From assembly GCF_014873915.1 (NCBI RefSeq), contig NZ_JADBEJ010000004.1, positions 1 through 64,000 on the forward strand: 64,000 nucleotides of DNA. Reading direction: 5' to 3'. This document shows positions 1-8,901 of this stretch, piece after piece. The notes beneath the pieces are model-generated. The model did no database searches. It saw only the letters and a program-made list of their open reading frames with translations, and was not told the DNA's origin. The stretch comes from Amycolatopsis roodepoortensis (GTDB taxonomy: Bacteria > Actinomycetota > Actinomycetes > Mycobacteriales > Pseudonocardiaceae). Position 1 is the first letter of the stretch; each line of letters starts with the position of its first letter. Both the position numbers and the translations under genes were made by a program.

Positions 1-3000
1 AGGTGACGAGCTCTTCTTCGGACGTACGGAGGCGCTGCGAGATCACCTTCGTGATGCCGTCGCCCTGCATCGAAACGCCGTACAGCGCGTCGGCGATCTC
101 CATCGTCGGCTTCTGGTGGGTGATGATGATCAGCTGCGAAGAGTCCCGCAGCTGCTCCAGCAACCCGATCAGCCGCCGCATGTTGGTGTCGTCGAGCGCG
201 GCCTCGACCTCGTCCATGACGTAGAAGGGCGAAGGCCGGGCGCGGAAGATCGCCACCAGCATGCCGACGGCGACGAGCGACTTCTCGCCACCGGAGAGCA
301 GCGAGAGCCGCTTGACCTTCTTGCCCGGCGGCCGTGCTTCGACGTCGACGCCGGTGGAGAGCAGGTCGTTGGGCTGGGTGAGCACCATGCGCCCCTCGCC
401 ACCCGGGAACAGCACGCTGAACACCGTCTCGAACTCGCGCGCGACGTCCTCGTACGCCGACGCGAAGACCTCGAGGATCTTTTCGTCGACCTGCTTGATG
501 ACGGCTTCGAGGTCCTTGCGGGTGTCCTTGAGGTCTTCGAGCTGGGTCGAGAGGAACTTGTAGCGCTCCTCCAGCGCCGCGAACTCCTCCAGCGCCAGCG
601 GGTTGACCTTGCCCAGCAGGCTCAGGTCCTTCTCCGCGCGCTTCGCCCGGCGGGCCTGGGTGTCGCGGTCGAACGGCATCGGCGGCGGCGGGGTGACGTC
701 CTCGCCGCGCTCCTTGGCGGCCTCGTACTCGGCCATCTCCCCCGCGCTCGGCGGCACGGGAACGTCCGGGCCGTACTCGGCGACGAGGTCCTCGAGACCG
801 ATACCGAAGTCTTCGGCGATCTTGGTTTCGAGCTGTTCCAGCCGCAGCCGCTGCTCGGCGCGCAGCACCTCGTCACGGTGGACGGCGTCGGTGAGCTTCT
901 CCAGTTCACCGGTCAGCTCGCGGACCTTGCTGCGGACCTGGGTCAGCGCGGTCTCCCGGGACTGCCGCTGCGCCTGCGCCTCGTCCCGTTCGTGGGCGGC
1001 GCGCTGCACGGAGACCTCGATGCGCTCCAGCGCGATCTCGCCGCCGTTGACCACCGCGTTGGCGATCTCGGCGCCGCGTTTCCGCGCGGCCCTGGACTTT
1101 TCGGCGCGTTCGCGCGCCTGCCGCTCGGCGTGCGCGGCCCGGCGGAGCGATTCGGCCTTGCCCTGGATGCTCCGCGCGCGCTCCTCGGCGGTGCGCAGCG
1201 CGAGCCGGGATTCCATCTCCTCCTGGCGGACCGTGCCGAGGTCTTCGGCGGCCTGGTCGCGCTCGGCGGTGTCTGGATCCTCGTCGACCTCCTGGTCGGC
1301 GACGGCGGCCAGCCGCTCTTCGAGTTCGGCGAGCTGCCGCAATGCCTCTTCGCGGCTCTGCTCGACCTTGGCGCGCTGGTTGCTCAGCCGGTCCATTTCG
1401 GCCTGCGCGGCACGGGCGGCCTGCTGCATCCGGTTCAGCCGCTCGGACGAGCGCGCCTTGCGGACCTTCGCGTCCCCGAGCGCTTCCTTGGCCCTGCCGA
1501 CCTCTTCGCGCCTGGCGGCCTGTCCCGCGCGGGCGCCTTCGAGTTCCGCGGCGGTGCGTTCCAGCGCGCGCTCGGCGGCGCTCAGCCGATCGCTCGCCTC
1601 GTCGACCGCGGCCTGCACCTCGATGACGCTCTCACTGCGGGCCGACCCGCCGACCGCCCAGCGCGCGCCGAAGACGTCGCCTTCGGGCGTGACCGTGCTG
1701 ACTTCGGGATACACCTCGACGAGACGGCGCGCGGACTCCAGACCGTCCACAATGGCCACCCGGTCCAGCGCGTGCTCGACGGCGGACCGCAACGCGGGCG
1801 GCGCGTTGACCACTTCACGCGCCCAGCGCGCACCCTCGGGCAGCGACGGCCAGGAGCTGGTGTCCACAGTGGATTCCAAGCCGCCGAGCAGAATGCCCGC
1901 GCGCCCGGAGTCGTTGTCCTTCAAGAACTTCAGCGCGGCGAGCGCGTCTTCGCCGCCGTTGACCGCGACCGCGTCGGCGACCGGCCCGAGCGCCGCGGCC
2001 AGCGCGACCTCGTGTCCGGCTTCGACGGTGAGCAGCGCGGCGACCGAACCGAGCAGGCCCGGAAGTTCGTGTTGTGCGCCGAGCAGCGCCCCGGCGCCGT
2101 CCTTGCGCCGCAGCCCCATCGACAGCGCCTCGACGCGCGCCTTCTCCGACGCGATCTCGCGTTCGGCGGCCCGCTCGGCCTTGACCAGCTCCTCGACGCG
2201 GGCCTTGGCGGCGTTGTTGGCCTCCACCGCGCGGTCGTGATGGGCCTGCAGCTCGAAGTCGTCGGATTCCTCGACGCCACCAGCCGCTTTGGCCTCTTCG
2301 AGTTCCTCGACGGCGATCTCGGCCCGCTCGGCCGCCTCTTCGAGCGACACGGTGAGCCGGTCGATCTCGTCGGAGGTGGCGCCGTTCTTGCTGCGCAGGG
2401 CCTCGACCTGGCCGGAGAGCTTCGCGAGCCCTTCCCGGCGGTCGGCGATCGCGCGGACGGCGGCCATATGCGCGCGCTCGGCGGCCTGGACGAGGTGTTC
2501 GAGCTGCTCGCGCCGCTGGACGGTCTCCGAAAGCACCATCCGTGCCTCGGCGACCGCCTCGTTGAGCTCCTGCTCCCGTTCGGCGACCTGCTCGGCCTCG
2601 GCGAGCAGCTCGTCGGGGTCGCGGCCGGTGCTCGCCTGCTGGACGTCGGACGACAGGTGCCGCTGACGCTCCAGCGCGAGCCGCACGGTGCCGCGCAACC
2701 GCTCGGTCAACGCGGAAAGCTTGTACCAGGTCTCCTGTGCGGCGGCCAGCTTCGGCGCGTCCTCGGCGAGCGACGCTTCGAGCTCGGCCTCCTCGGCGGC
2801 GACGATCTCCAGCGCCTGCTCGACCTCGGCGCGCCGCTGACGGGCGACCCGCTCGTCGGCCTCTTCCTTGGCGATGCCTTCGCGCTGGGTGACCAGGTCG
2901 TGGGCGAACAGCCGGAGCCGCGCGTCGCGCAGTTCGGACTGCACCCACTGCGCCTTGCGGGCGATCTCGGCCTGTTTGCCCAGCGGTTTGAGCTGGCGGC

Positions 3001-3595
3001 GGAGCTCGGTGGTGAGGTCGCCGAGACGGTCGAGGTTGCCCTGCATGTTCGCGAGCTTGCGCAGGGTCTGTTCCTTGCGCTTGCGGTGCTTGAGGACGCC
3101 CGCGGCCTCTTCGATGAAGGCGCGGCGCTCCTCGGGCTTCGATTCGAGGATCGCCGAAAGCTGCCCCTGCCCGACGATGACGTGCATCTCGCGGCCGATA
3201 CCGGAGTCCGACAGCAGTTCCTGCACGTCCATCAGGCGGCAGCGGTCGCCGTTGATCTCGTATTCGCTCGCGCCGTCACGGAACATCCGGCGGGTGATCG
3301 AGACTTCGGAGTACTCGATGGGCAGCGCGCCGTCGGCGTTGTCGATGGTCAGGGTGACCTCGGCGCGCCCGAGCGGGGCGCGGCCGGCGGTCCCGGCGAA
3401 GATGACGTCCTCCATCTTGCCGCCGCGCAGGTCCTTCGCACCCTGGGTGCCCATGACCCAGCGGAGCGCGTCGAGGACGTTCGACTTGCCGGACCCGTTC
3501 GGTCCGACCACGCAGGTGATGCCCGGCTCGAAACGCAACGTCGTCGCCGAGGCGAAGGACTTGAAGCCCTTGAGCGTCAGGCTCTTCAGGTGCAC
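1..3595 (-). CDS. smc: Chromosome segregation protein SMC (C-terminal end cut by window edge)
   Basis: Structural maintenance of chromosomes ATPase, which organises and segregates the chromosome with ScpA/ScpB. The GTG start gives MHLKSLTLKGFKSF, the usual SMC N-terminus. Walker A GPNGSGKS lies at residues 31-38. Long charged coiled-coil arms flank a hinge near the middle (about positions 1600-1950). The C-terminal head carries the signature LSGGEKS near position 280 and Walker B FYVMDEVEAALDD shortly after. The frame is still open at base 1, after about 1198 codons, which is close to full length for the family, so only a few C-terminal residues are missing. The acylphosphatase gene lies 88 bases upstream on the same strand, a common actinobacterial arrangement. 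Confidence 0.97.
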   Translation of the reverse strand, partial: MHLKSLTLKGFKSFASATTLRFEPGITCVVGPNGSGKSNVLDALRWVMGTQGAKDLRGGKMEDVIFAGTAGRAPLGRAEVTLTIDNADGALPIEYSEVSITRRMFRDGASEYEINGDRCRLMDVQELLSDSGIGREMHVIVGQGQLSAILESKPEERRAFIEEAAGVLKHRKRKEQTLRKLANMQGNLDRLGDLTTELRRQLKPLGKQAEIARKAQWVQSELRDARLRLFAHDLVTQREGIAKEEADERVARQRRAEVEQALEIVAAEEAELEASLAEDAPKLAAAQETWYKLSALTERLRGTVRLALERQRHLSSDVQQASTGRDPDELLAEAEQVAEREQELNEAVAEARMVLSETVQRREQLEHLVQAAERAHMAAVRAIADRREGLAKLSGQVEALRSKNGATSDEIDRLTVSLEEAAERAEIAVEELEEAKAAGGVEESDDFELQAHHDRAVEANNAAKARVEELVKAERAAEREIASEKARVEALSMGLRRKDGAGALLGAQHELPGLLGSVAALLTVEAGHEVALAAALGPVADAVAVNGGEDALAALKFLKDNDSGRAGILLGGLESTVDTSSWPSLPEGARWAREVVNAPPALRSAVEHALDRVAIVDGLESARRLVEVYPEVSTVTPEGDVFGARWAVGGSARSESVIEVQAAVDEASDRLSAAERALERTAAELEGARAGQAARREEVGRAKEALGDAKVRKARSSERLNRMQQAARAAQAEMDRLSNQRAKVEQSREEALRQLAELEERLAAVADQEVDEDPDTAERDQAAEDLGTVRQEEMESRLALRTAEERARSIQGKAESLRRAAHAERQARERAEKSRAARKRGAEIANAVVNGGEIALERIEVSVQRAAHERDEAQAQRQSRETALTQVRSKVRELTGELEKLTDAVHRDEVLRAEQRLRLEQLETKIAEDFGIGLEDLVAEYGPDVPVPPSAGEMAEYEAAKERGEDVTPPPPMPFDRDTQARRAKRAEKDLSLLGKVNPLALEEFAALEERYKFLSTQLEDLKDTRKDLEAVIKQVDEKILEVFASAYEDVAREFETVFSVLFPGGEGRMVLTQPNDLLSTGVDVEARPPGKKVKRLSLLSGGEKSLVAVGMLVAIFRARPSPFYVMDEVEAALDDTNMRRLIGLLEQLRDSSQLIIITHQKPTMEIADALYGVSMQGDGITKVISQRLRTSEEELVT

Positions 3596-3683
3596 GTCGT
3601 GCTGACCCCTCTGGCTGCGGGAACCGGTCTTTCAATCGACCCAGGCTACCTGTGTGCTCACGGTGATCGTGGGACGCCGGGCT

Positions 3684-3971
3684 TCAGCGCTCCACGAACC
3701 CGCGAAGCCCGCCTTTCGCGGGCGACCACCGCTCGACGACGTGATCCACACTTCCGGGTGATTCCCCAGAGCGCAGGGCGGCCAAAAGCCGCTCACAGTG
3801 TTCACGAACACCCTCCGCTATCACCTCGACACGTCCGTCGGCCAGATTGGCCGCGCTGCCGGCCAACCCCAGCTCAAGCGCCCTGCTACGGGTCCACCAG
3901 CGGAAACCGACACCCTGCACCCGGCCGTGCACCCACGCGGTCAGCCTGATGTGCGTTACTTCTTCACTCAC
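3684..3971 (-). CDS. acyP: Acylphosphatase
   Basis: A 95-residue protein that hydrolyses acyl phosphates in the cytoplasm. It has the whole family signature: GRVQGVGFRWW near residues 16-26 holds the catalytic arginine in the phosphate-binding loop, and SAANLADGRVEV near residues 39-50 holds the catalytic asparagine. Length matches the 90-100 residue family norm. It precedes smc on the same strand, so the two may be co-transcribed. The ATG start at 3971 yields the normal short N-terminus. Confidence 0.93.
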   Translation of the reverse strand: MSEEVTHIRLTAWVHGRVQGVGFRWWTRSRALELGLAGSAANLADGRVEVIAEGVREHCERLLAALRSGESPGSVDHVVERWSPAKGGLRGFVER

Positions 3972-4137
3972 GACCCCTATCGTGCACCATGCGGATGAAC
4001 GCGGAGGGTGAACACGACGTCCGCTGTAGTTCGCAGACGGTGAAGCGGCGGTGATAATCTCCGCGCCGGGTCCCCACTTGGGCTACCTCGCCCGGGTAGC
4101 CGAACTCCCCGAAGTCCCCCATCCGAGGAGCCAGCAC

Positions 4138-4770
4138 ATGCCCCGTCCCGACGGGTCTGATTCGAGCGCACGCGTGTCCGTGGCACCGCCGCGCGGCGCG
4201 ACCGGCAAGCTCAACCGCGCGGGCTACGCCGTCCTCGGCGTCAGCGGCCTCGTGGTGGCGACGGCCTTCGCCGCGATCGCCGAACTCGCGGGCCCCGGCG
4301 TCTCCGCCACCGCGGGCGGCACCGGCGTCCCCGGCGGCGGGCAGGGCATCGCCCCCGCCGGCGTCCAGCTGGTCCCGGGCAACGCCGTCCCCGGCGGCCC
4401 GATGACCGTCAGCGGTTCGCCCACGCCGGGCGCGCCCTCCAGCTCGACGGCGCCGCCGACCACGGTGACCTCGGTCGGGCCGGACGGCAAGGAGACGACG
4501 AGCGTCGTCACCCCGCCCCCGCCGAACCCGGGCCCCGGTCCTGGGCCGGGCACCACGGTCTTGCCGCCTACGACGCCGACCAAGCCCACCACCACGAAGA
4601 CGACTCCTACAACCACTCCGACCACGTCGACGCCCCCCTCGTCGGACCCGTCGGATCCCCCGTCCAGCCCGCCGGGTGGCGGCTCCAGCTCCAGTGGCGC
4701 TCCCAGCGAGTCGACTCCGGGCAAGTCCAGCACTTCGGGCACGGACACGTCCACGAGCAGCGCCCAGTAA
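4138..4770 (+). CDS. Pro/Thr/Ser-rich membrane-anchored protein of unknown function
   Basis: Predicted 210-residue protein. The ATG at 4138 follows GAGGAG at 4125-4130 with good spacing, so it is preferred over an in-frame start further upstream. After a short polar N-terminus there is one hydrophobic segment (GYAVLGVSGLVVATAFAAIA). The rest is a long low-complexity stretch: Gly/Pro first, then Thr/Pro/Lys, ending in Ser/Pro/Gly. This looks like an extracytoplasmic wall-spanning or linker tail with no recognisable domain. Downstream come a long hairpin and a double-hairpin repeat before the convergent kdpE. I do not recognise a function. Confidence 0.75.
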   Translation: MPRPDGSDSSARVSVAPPRGATGKLNRAGYAVLGVSGLVVATAFAAIAELAGPGVSATAGGTGVPGGGQGIAPAGVQLVPGNAVPGGPMTVSGSPTPGAPSSSTAPPTTVTSVGPDGKETTSVVTPPPPNPGPGPGPGTTVLPPTTPTKPTTTKTTPTTTPTTSTPPSSDPSDPPSSPPGGGSSSSGAPSESTPGKSSTSGTDTSTSSAQ

Positions 4771-4782
4771 GACTTGGGGTCT

Positions 4783-4829
4783 GTGAAGGCCTCCTTGCCT
4801 ACCTTGAGGGTAGGGAAGGAGGCCTTTAC
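4783..4829. terminator. Long hairpin after the Pro/Thr-rich gene; likely terminator
   Basis: Arms 4783-4803 and 4809-4829 are complementary over 21 positions with two imperfect pairs around the loop TTGAG. The outer arm begins GTGAAGGCCTCCTT. It starts 12 bases after the stop codon of the upstream gene and lies between convergent genes. There is no T-tract, as is common for actinobacterial hairpin terminators. Part of the arm recurs downstream, as CCTTTACTACTT and CCTTCACTACTT (4823-4834, 4840-4851). Confidence 0.6.
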
Positions 4830-4917
4830 TACTTCCCGGCCTTCACTACTTTCGGGCCCGCACCGAAAGCCGCCGCAGTTAGCCGACTAAGTGCGGCACG
4901 GTGCTGGGCGGCAGGAG

Positions 4918-4970
4918 GTTGCGAAAGCCACTTTCGCAACGTTGAAGGTTGCGAAAGTGGCTTTCGCAAC
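4918..4970. repeat. Double-hairpin intergenic element, copy A
   Basis: Two 23-bp hairpins, GTTGCGAAAG-CCA-CTTTCGCAAC (4918-4940) and GTTGCGAAAG-TGG-CTTTCGCAAC (4948-4970), separated by GTTGAAG. The second is the exact reverse complement of the first, so the unit is palindromic at two scales. It sits 27 bases from the kdpE stop, between convergent genes. Related copies are at 22015, 41603, 49278 and 63649. Confidence 0.9.
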
Positions 4971-4996
4971 GCGTCAGCCCGACGCACGCGGGGGGC

Positions 4997-5698
4997 TCAA
5001 ACCTCGAAGCGATAGCCCATCCCCGGCTCCGTCAGCAGGTGCCGCGGCCGCGAGGGTTCCGGTTCCAGCTTCCGCCGCAGCTGCGCCAGATACACCCGCA
5101 GGTAGTGCGACTCCGTCTCGTACGTCGGGCCCCACACCTCGTGCAGCAGCTGCTTCTGCGCCACCAGACGCCCCCGGTTGCGCACCAGCAGTTCCAGCAC
5201 GCCCCATTCGGTCTTGGTGAGGTGCACTTCCTTGCCGTCCCGGCGCACCTTCTTCGCCGCGAGGTCGATCCGGAACGATCCCGTGTCCACCACCGCGTCC
5301 GCACCGTCCACACCGGACGACGCCGATCGGCGCACCGCGGCCCGCAGCCGCGCCAGCAGTTCGTCCATGCCGAAGGGTTTGGTGACGTAGTCGTCGGCGC
5401 CGGCGTCGAGGGCCTGGACCTTGTCGGCCGAGTCGCCGCGCGCGGACAGCACGATGATCGGCACGGTCGTCCAGCCGCGCAGCCCGGCGATCACCTCGGT
5501 GCCGTCGAGGTCGGGCAGGCCGAGGTCGAGCACGACGACGTCGGGTTTGGTCTCGGCGACGGCCTTCAGCGCGGCCGTCCCGTCGTGCGCGGTGATCACC
5601 TTGTAGCCGCGGGCGGACAGGTTGATCCGCAGGGCTCGCACGATCTGCGGTTCGTCGTCGACGACCAGCACGGTCGCCGACGCGGTGTCTGCGCTCAT
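4997..5698 (-). CDS. kdpE: KdpE response regulator
   Basis: OmpR/PhoB-type response regulator of the K+-limitation system, 233 residues. The receiver domain has the acidic pair DDE near residues 14-16, the phospho-acceptor Asp in VVVLDLGLPD at residue 58, and the conserved lysine in VTKPFG. The C-terminal winged helix ends in the usual GYRFEV. Its ATG overlaps the kdpD stop by four bases (ATGA), so it is the last gene of the kdp operon and translationally coupled to its kinase. Confidence 0.96.
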   Translation of the reverse strand: MSADTASATVLVVDDEPQIVRALRINLSARGYKVITAHDGTAALKAVAETKPDVVVLDLGLPDLDGTEVIAGLRGWTTVPIIVLSARGDSADKVQALDAGADDYVTKPFGMDELLARLRAAVRRSASSGVDGADAVVDTGSFRIDLAAKKVRRDGKEVHLTKTEWGVLELLVRNRGRLVAQKQLLHEVWGPTYETESHYLRVYLAQLRRKLEPEPSRPRHLLTEPGMGYRFEV

Positions 5699-8280
5699 CG
5701 CACTCGCTCCTCCTCTTCGTTCTCGAGGCCCTCGTCATCGAACGCGAGGAGGCTCTTTTCCGGATCCTGACCAACATATGCGGGCAGCGAGATGACGACG
5801 GTGAGCCCGCCACCGGGCGTGTCCTCCGCCCGGATCCGCCCGCCCATCGCCTCGGTGAACCCCTTGGCGACCGACAGCCCCAGTCCCACGCCGGGCACGC
5901 TGTCCCGGTCTCCCCCGAGCCGCTGGAACGGCGCGAACGCCGAGTCCGCGGTGCCCTTCTTCAGCCCGCGCCCGTGGTCGATGATGCGCAGTTCGACGTG
6001 TTCCGAATGCGTGCTCGCGCGGGCCGAGACCGGCTGGCCGGACGCGCCGTGCCGCAGCGCGTTGTCGATCACGTTCGCCACCACCCGTTCGAGCAGGCCG
6101 GGGTCGGCGCACACGGACGGCAGCCGCGAGTCGATCGAGACGAGGACCGAAGCCGAGTTGTCCACATTGGACAGAGCGTGCGAGACGACCTCGTCGTAGC
6201 CGACGGGGCGCAGGTGCGGGCGTACCGCGCCGGTCGCCAGCCGGGAGGAGTCGAGCAGGTTGTCGATCAGCCCGGCCAGCCGGTCCGCCGATTCCTCGAT
6301 GGCTTCGAGCAGTTCGTCGGTGTCCTCTTCGGACAGTGAGATGTCGGTCGCGCGCAGGCTGCCGATGGACGCCTTGATCGACGTCAGCGGCGTCCGGAGG
6401 TCGTGGCCGACGGCCGACAGCAGCGCCGTGCGGAGTTCGGTCGCCTCGGCCTTGCGCTCGGCCCGGATGGCCGCCTTCGCCGTTCGCTGCTGCCGCAGGG
6501 CCAGCAACGCCTGCCCCGCGACTGCTTCCAGCACTCCCCGGTCCGACGCGGGCAGCGCGCGGCCCCGCAGCGTCAGGTGGACGTCGGCGGTGACCGCGAT
6601 GTCGACGTCGGCCTGGTCCGGGTCGGCACACGGATCCGTGCCCGCGTTCGCCACCCGTTTCCACTTCCCGTCCCGCTTTTCCAGCAGGGTCACCGAAGTC
6701 AGACCGAAGTTCTCGCGGACCTTCTCCAGCAGCCGTTCGATCGGGTTGGCGTGCGTGAGCACCGTCCGCGCGTACGACGCCAGCAACGCCGCCTCGGTCC
6801 GCGCCCGCGCGGCCTGCGTGGCGCGCCGGGCCGCCGTGTCGACGACCGCCGCGACGAGGACCGCCACCAGCACCATCGCGATCAGCGTGATCACGTTGCG
6901 CGGCTCGTGGACGGTCAGGTTGTACAGCGGCGGGGTGAAGAAGAAGTTGAGCAGCCCCGCCGAAAGCACCGCCGCCAGGAGCGCGGGCCCGAGCCCGCCC
7001 GCGAGCGCGACGAGCACCGTCGCCAGCATGTAGGCGACCATGTCGGTCGAGAAGTCGAGCTGATCTCTCAGCAGGACACCGAGCAGCGTCGCCAGCGCCG
7101 GCAGCACCAGTGAGAGCACCCAGCCGGTCAGGCGGCGTGACGGCGTCAACGGGCTCCGGTTGAAACGGGCGCGCAGCCGCCCGCCCGCTTCGTCGTGCGT
7201 GACCATGTGGACGTCGATCGGGCCGGACCGCTGGACCACGGCCGCGCCGATGCCCTCGTCGAACAGCCTCGCCACGCGTGACCGCCGCGAGGTCCCGACG
7301 ACCAGCTGGGTCGCGTTCACCCCGCGCGCGAAGTCGAGCAACGCCGTCGGCACGTCGTCGCCGACGACGGTGTGGAAGGTCGCGCCGACCTCTTCGGCCA
7401 GTTTCCGGTACTTGCCGACCGCGGTCGGCCCCATCCCGGCGAGCCCGTCGCCGCGCAGGATGTGCAGCACCTGCAGTTCGGCGCCCGCGCGGTTCGCGAT
7501 CCGGGTCGCGCGGCGGATCAGCGTCTCGCTCTCCGGGCCGCCGGTGATCGACACGACCACCCGTTCGCGGGCTTCCCACGTGTCGGTGATCTTCTGCTCG
7601 GCCCGGTATCGCTGCAGCGCGACGTCGACCTGGTCGGCGACCCACAGCAGCGCGAGCTCCCGCAGCGCCGTGAGGTTGCCGGGGCGGAAGTAATTGCCGA
7701 GCGCCGCGTCGATCCGCTCGGCCGGGTACACGTTGCCGTGCGCGAGGCGCCGCCGGAGCGCTTCGGGCGTGATGTCGACCAACTCCAGCTGCTCGGCCCG
7801 CCGCACGACCTCGTCGGGCACCGTCTCCTGCTGGGTGACGCCGGTGATCCGCTCGACGACGTCGTTGAGGCTCTGCAGATGCTGCACGTTCACCGTGGAC
7901 AGGACGTCGATCCCGGCGGCGAGCAGTTCGTCGATGTCCTGCCAGCGCTTCTCGTTGCGCGAACCCGGCACGTTGGTGTGCGCGAGTTCGTCGACCACGG
8001 CGACCTCGGGGGCGCGCGCGAGCAGCGCGTCGAGGTCCATCTCCTCGAACTCGTGGTCCCGGTGCGCCGACCGGCGGCGCGGCACGGTCTCCAGACCCTC
8101 GACGAGCTCCGCGGTCTTCTTCCGCCCGTGCGTCTCGACCAGGCCGATGACCACGTCGGTGCCCCGGTCGAGGCGTCGCCGCGCCTCGCCGAGCATCGCG
8201 TAGGTCTTGCCGACGCCCGGGGCCGCGCCGAGGTAGATCCTCAGCTCACCCCGGCGCGGCTTGGTCGTGTTCTCGTCCAC
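5695..8280 (-). CDS. kdpD: KdpD sensor histidine kinase
   Basis: Membrane sensor kinase for K+ limitation or turgor, 861 residues. Order of domains: KdpD N-terminal domain with Walker A GAAPGVGKT near residues 18-26, a universal-stress-protein-like domain, four closely spaced transmembrane helices, a GAF-like region, the dimerisation/phospho-acceptor segment SAVGHDLRTPLTS (His near residue 626), and a HATPase domain with NVIDNALRHG and DHGRGL. Length is normal for full-length KdpD. It follows kdpC by five bases and overlaps kdpE by four. Confidence 0.96.
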   Translation of the reverse strand: MDENTTKPRRGELRIYLGAAPGVGKTYAMLGEARRRLDRGTDVVIGLVETHGRKKTAELVEGLETVPRRRSAHRDHEFEEMDLDALLARAPEVAVVDELAHTNVPGSRNEKRWQDIDELLAAGIDVLSTVNVQHLQSLNDVVERITGVTQQETVPDEVVRRAEQLELVDITPEALRRRLAHGNVYPAERIDAALGNYFRPGNLTALRELALLWVADQVDVALQRYRAEQKITDTWEARERVVVSITGGPESETLIRRATRIANRAGAELQVLHILRGDGLAGMGPTAVGKYRKLAEEVGATFHTVVGDDVPTALLDFARGVNATQLVVGTSRRSRVARLFDEGIGAAVVQRSGPIDVHMVTHDEAGGRLRARFNRSPLTPSRRLTGWVLSLVLPALATLLGVLLRDQLDFSTDMVAYMLATVLVALAGGLGPALLAAVLSAGLLNFFFTPPLYNLTVHEPRNVITLIAMVLVAVLVAAVVDTAARRATQAARARTEAALLASYARTVLTHANPIERLLEKVRENFGLTSVTLLEKRDGKWKRVANAGTDPCADPDQADVDIAVTADVHLTLRGRALPASDRGVLEAVAGQALLALRQQRTAKAAIRAERKAEATELRTALLSAVGHDLRTPLTSIKASIGSLRATDISLSEEDTDELLEAIEESADRLAGLIDNLLDSSRLATGAVRPHLRPVGYDEVVSHALSNVDNSASVLVSIDSRLPSVCADPGLLERVVANVIDNALRHGASGQPVSARASTHSEHVELRIIDHGRGLKKGTADSAFAPFQRLGGDRDSVPGVGLGLSVAKGFTEAMGGRIRAEDTPGGGLTVVISLPAYVGQDPEKSLLAFDDEGLENEEEERVR

Positions 8281-8285
8281 GTCTG

Positions 8286-8897
8286 TCAGTGTGCTCCTCC
8301 GGCCGCGTCGCGCACGGCCAAGTTGACCTTCAGCACATTGACGCCCGGCACCCCGATCCCGGCACCGCCGGTGTTCTCCGCGACGAGCTGCCGGACCTTC
8401 TCCTCGGGCAGGCCCGTGTTCCTGGCCACACGCGGGATCTGCAGGTCCGCGTAGGCGACGCTGATCGCCGGGTCCATCCCCGATCCCGACGCCGTCACCG
8501 CGTCGGCGGGCACCTGCGACTCCTCGACACCCTCGCGGGCGGCGATGAGCTTCTTGCGCTCACCGATCGCGGCGACCAGGTCCTCGTTGTACGGGCCCTT
8601 GTTCGACGGGCCGGACGACGACGGGTCGCCGGGGCCGAGGACGTCCTTCGATCCGGCGGACGGGCGGTTGTGGAACCAGGGGTCCTTGGCGGGGTCCGCC
8701 GCGACCGGGTCGACGCCGATCCGGGCCGAGCCCACCGCTTGCCCGTTCTGGGTGATGATCGAGCCCTCGGCGTTGCCTTCGAGGCCGGGGATGCGGGAGA
8801 CCGCCCACACGGCGAGCGGGTAGACCACGCCCAGCAGGACCGTGAAGACGAGCAGGACACGCAGCCCGGCGAGGGTCTGCTTCAACAGTGCGTTCAT
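8286..8897 (-). CDS. kdpC: KdpC subunit of the K+-transporting ATPase
   Basis: Small accessory subunit of KdpFABC, 203 residues, thought to assist ATP binding to KdpB. One N-terminal transmembrane helix (VLLVFTVLLGVVYPLAVWAVS) is followed by a soluble domain that contains the characteristic DPWFHNRPSAG and ends near QLVAENTGG and GVPGVNVLKVNLA. It is four bases downstream of kdpB and five upstream of kdpD. Confidence 0.95.
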   Translation of the reverse strand: MNALLKQTLAGLRVLLVFTVLLGVVYPLAVWAVSRIPGLEGNAEGSIITQNGQAVGSARIGVDPVAADPAKDPWFHNRPSAGSKDVLGPGDPSSSGPSNKGPYNEDLVAAIGERKKLIAAREGVEESQVPADAVTASGSGMDPAISVAYADLQIPRVARNTGLPEEKVRQLVAENTGGAGIGVPGVNVLKVNLAVRDAAGGAH

Positions 8898-8901
8898 GGG
8901 G

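Noticed and set aside
116..3949. A 1277-codon plus-strand open frame
   Set aside because: It is the antisense shadow of smc, is rich in Leu/Arg/Gly without motifs, and the minus strand encodes a clear SMC.
4918..4970. Ordinary intrinsic terminators
   Set aside because: No T-tract follows either hairpin, the two hairpins are exact inversions, and at least copy B is 210 bases from the nearest upstream gene end.
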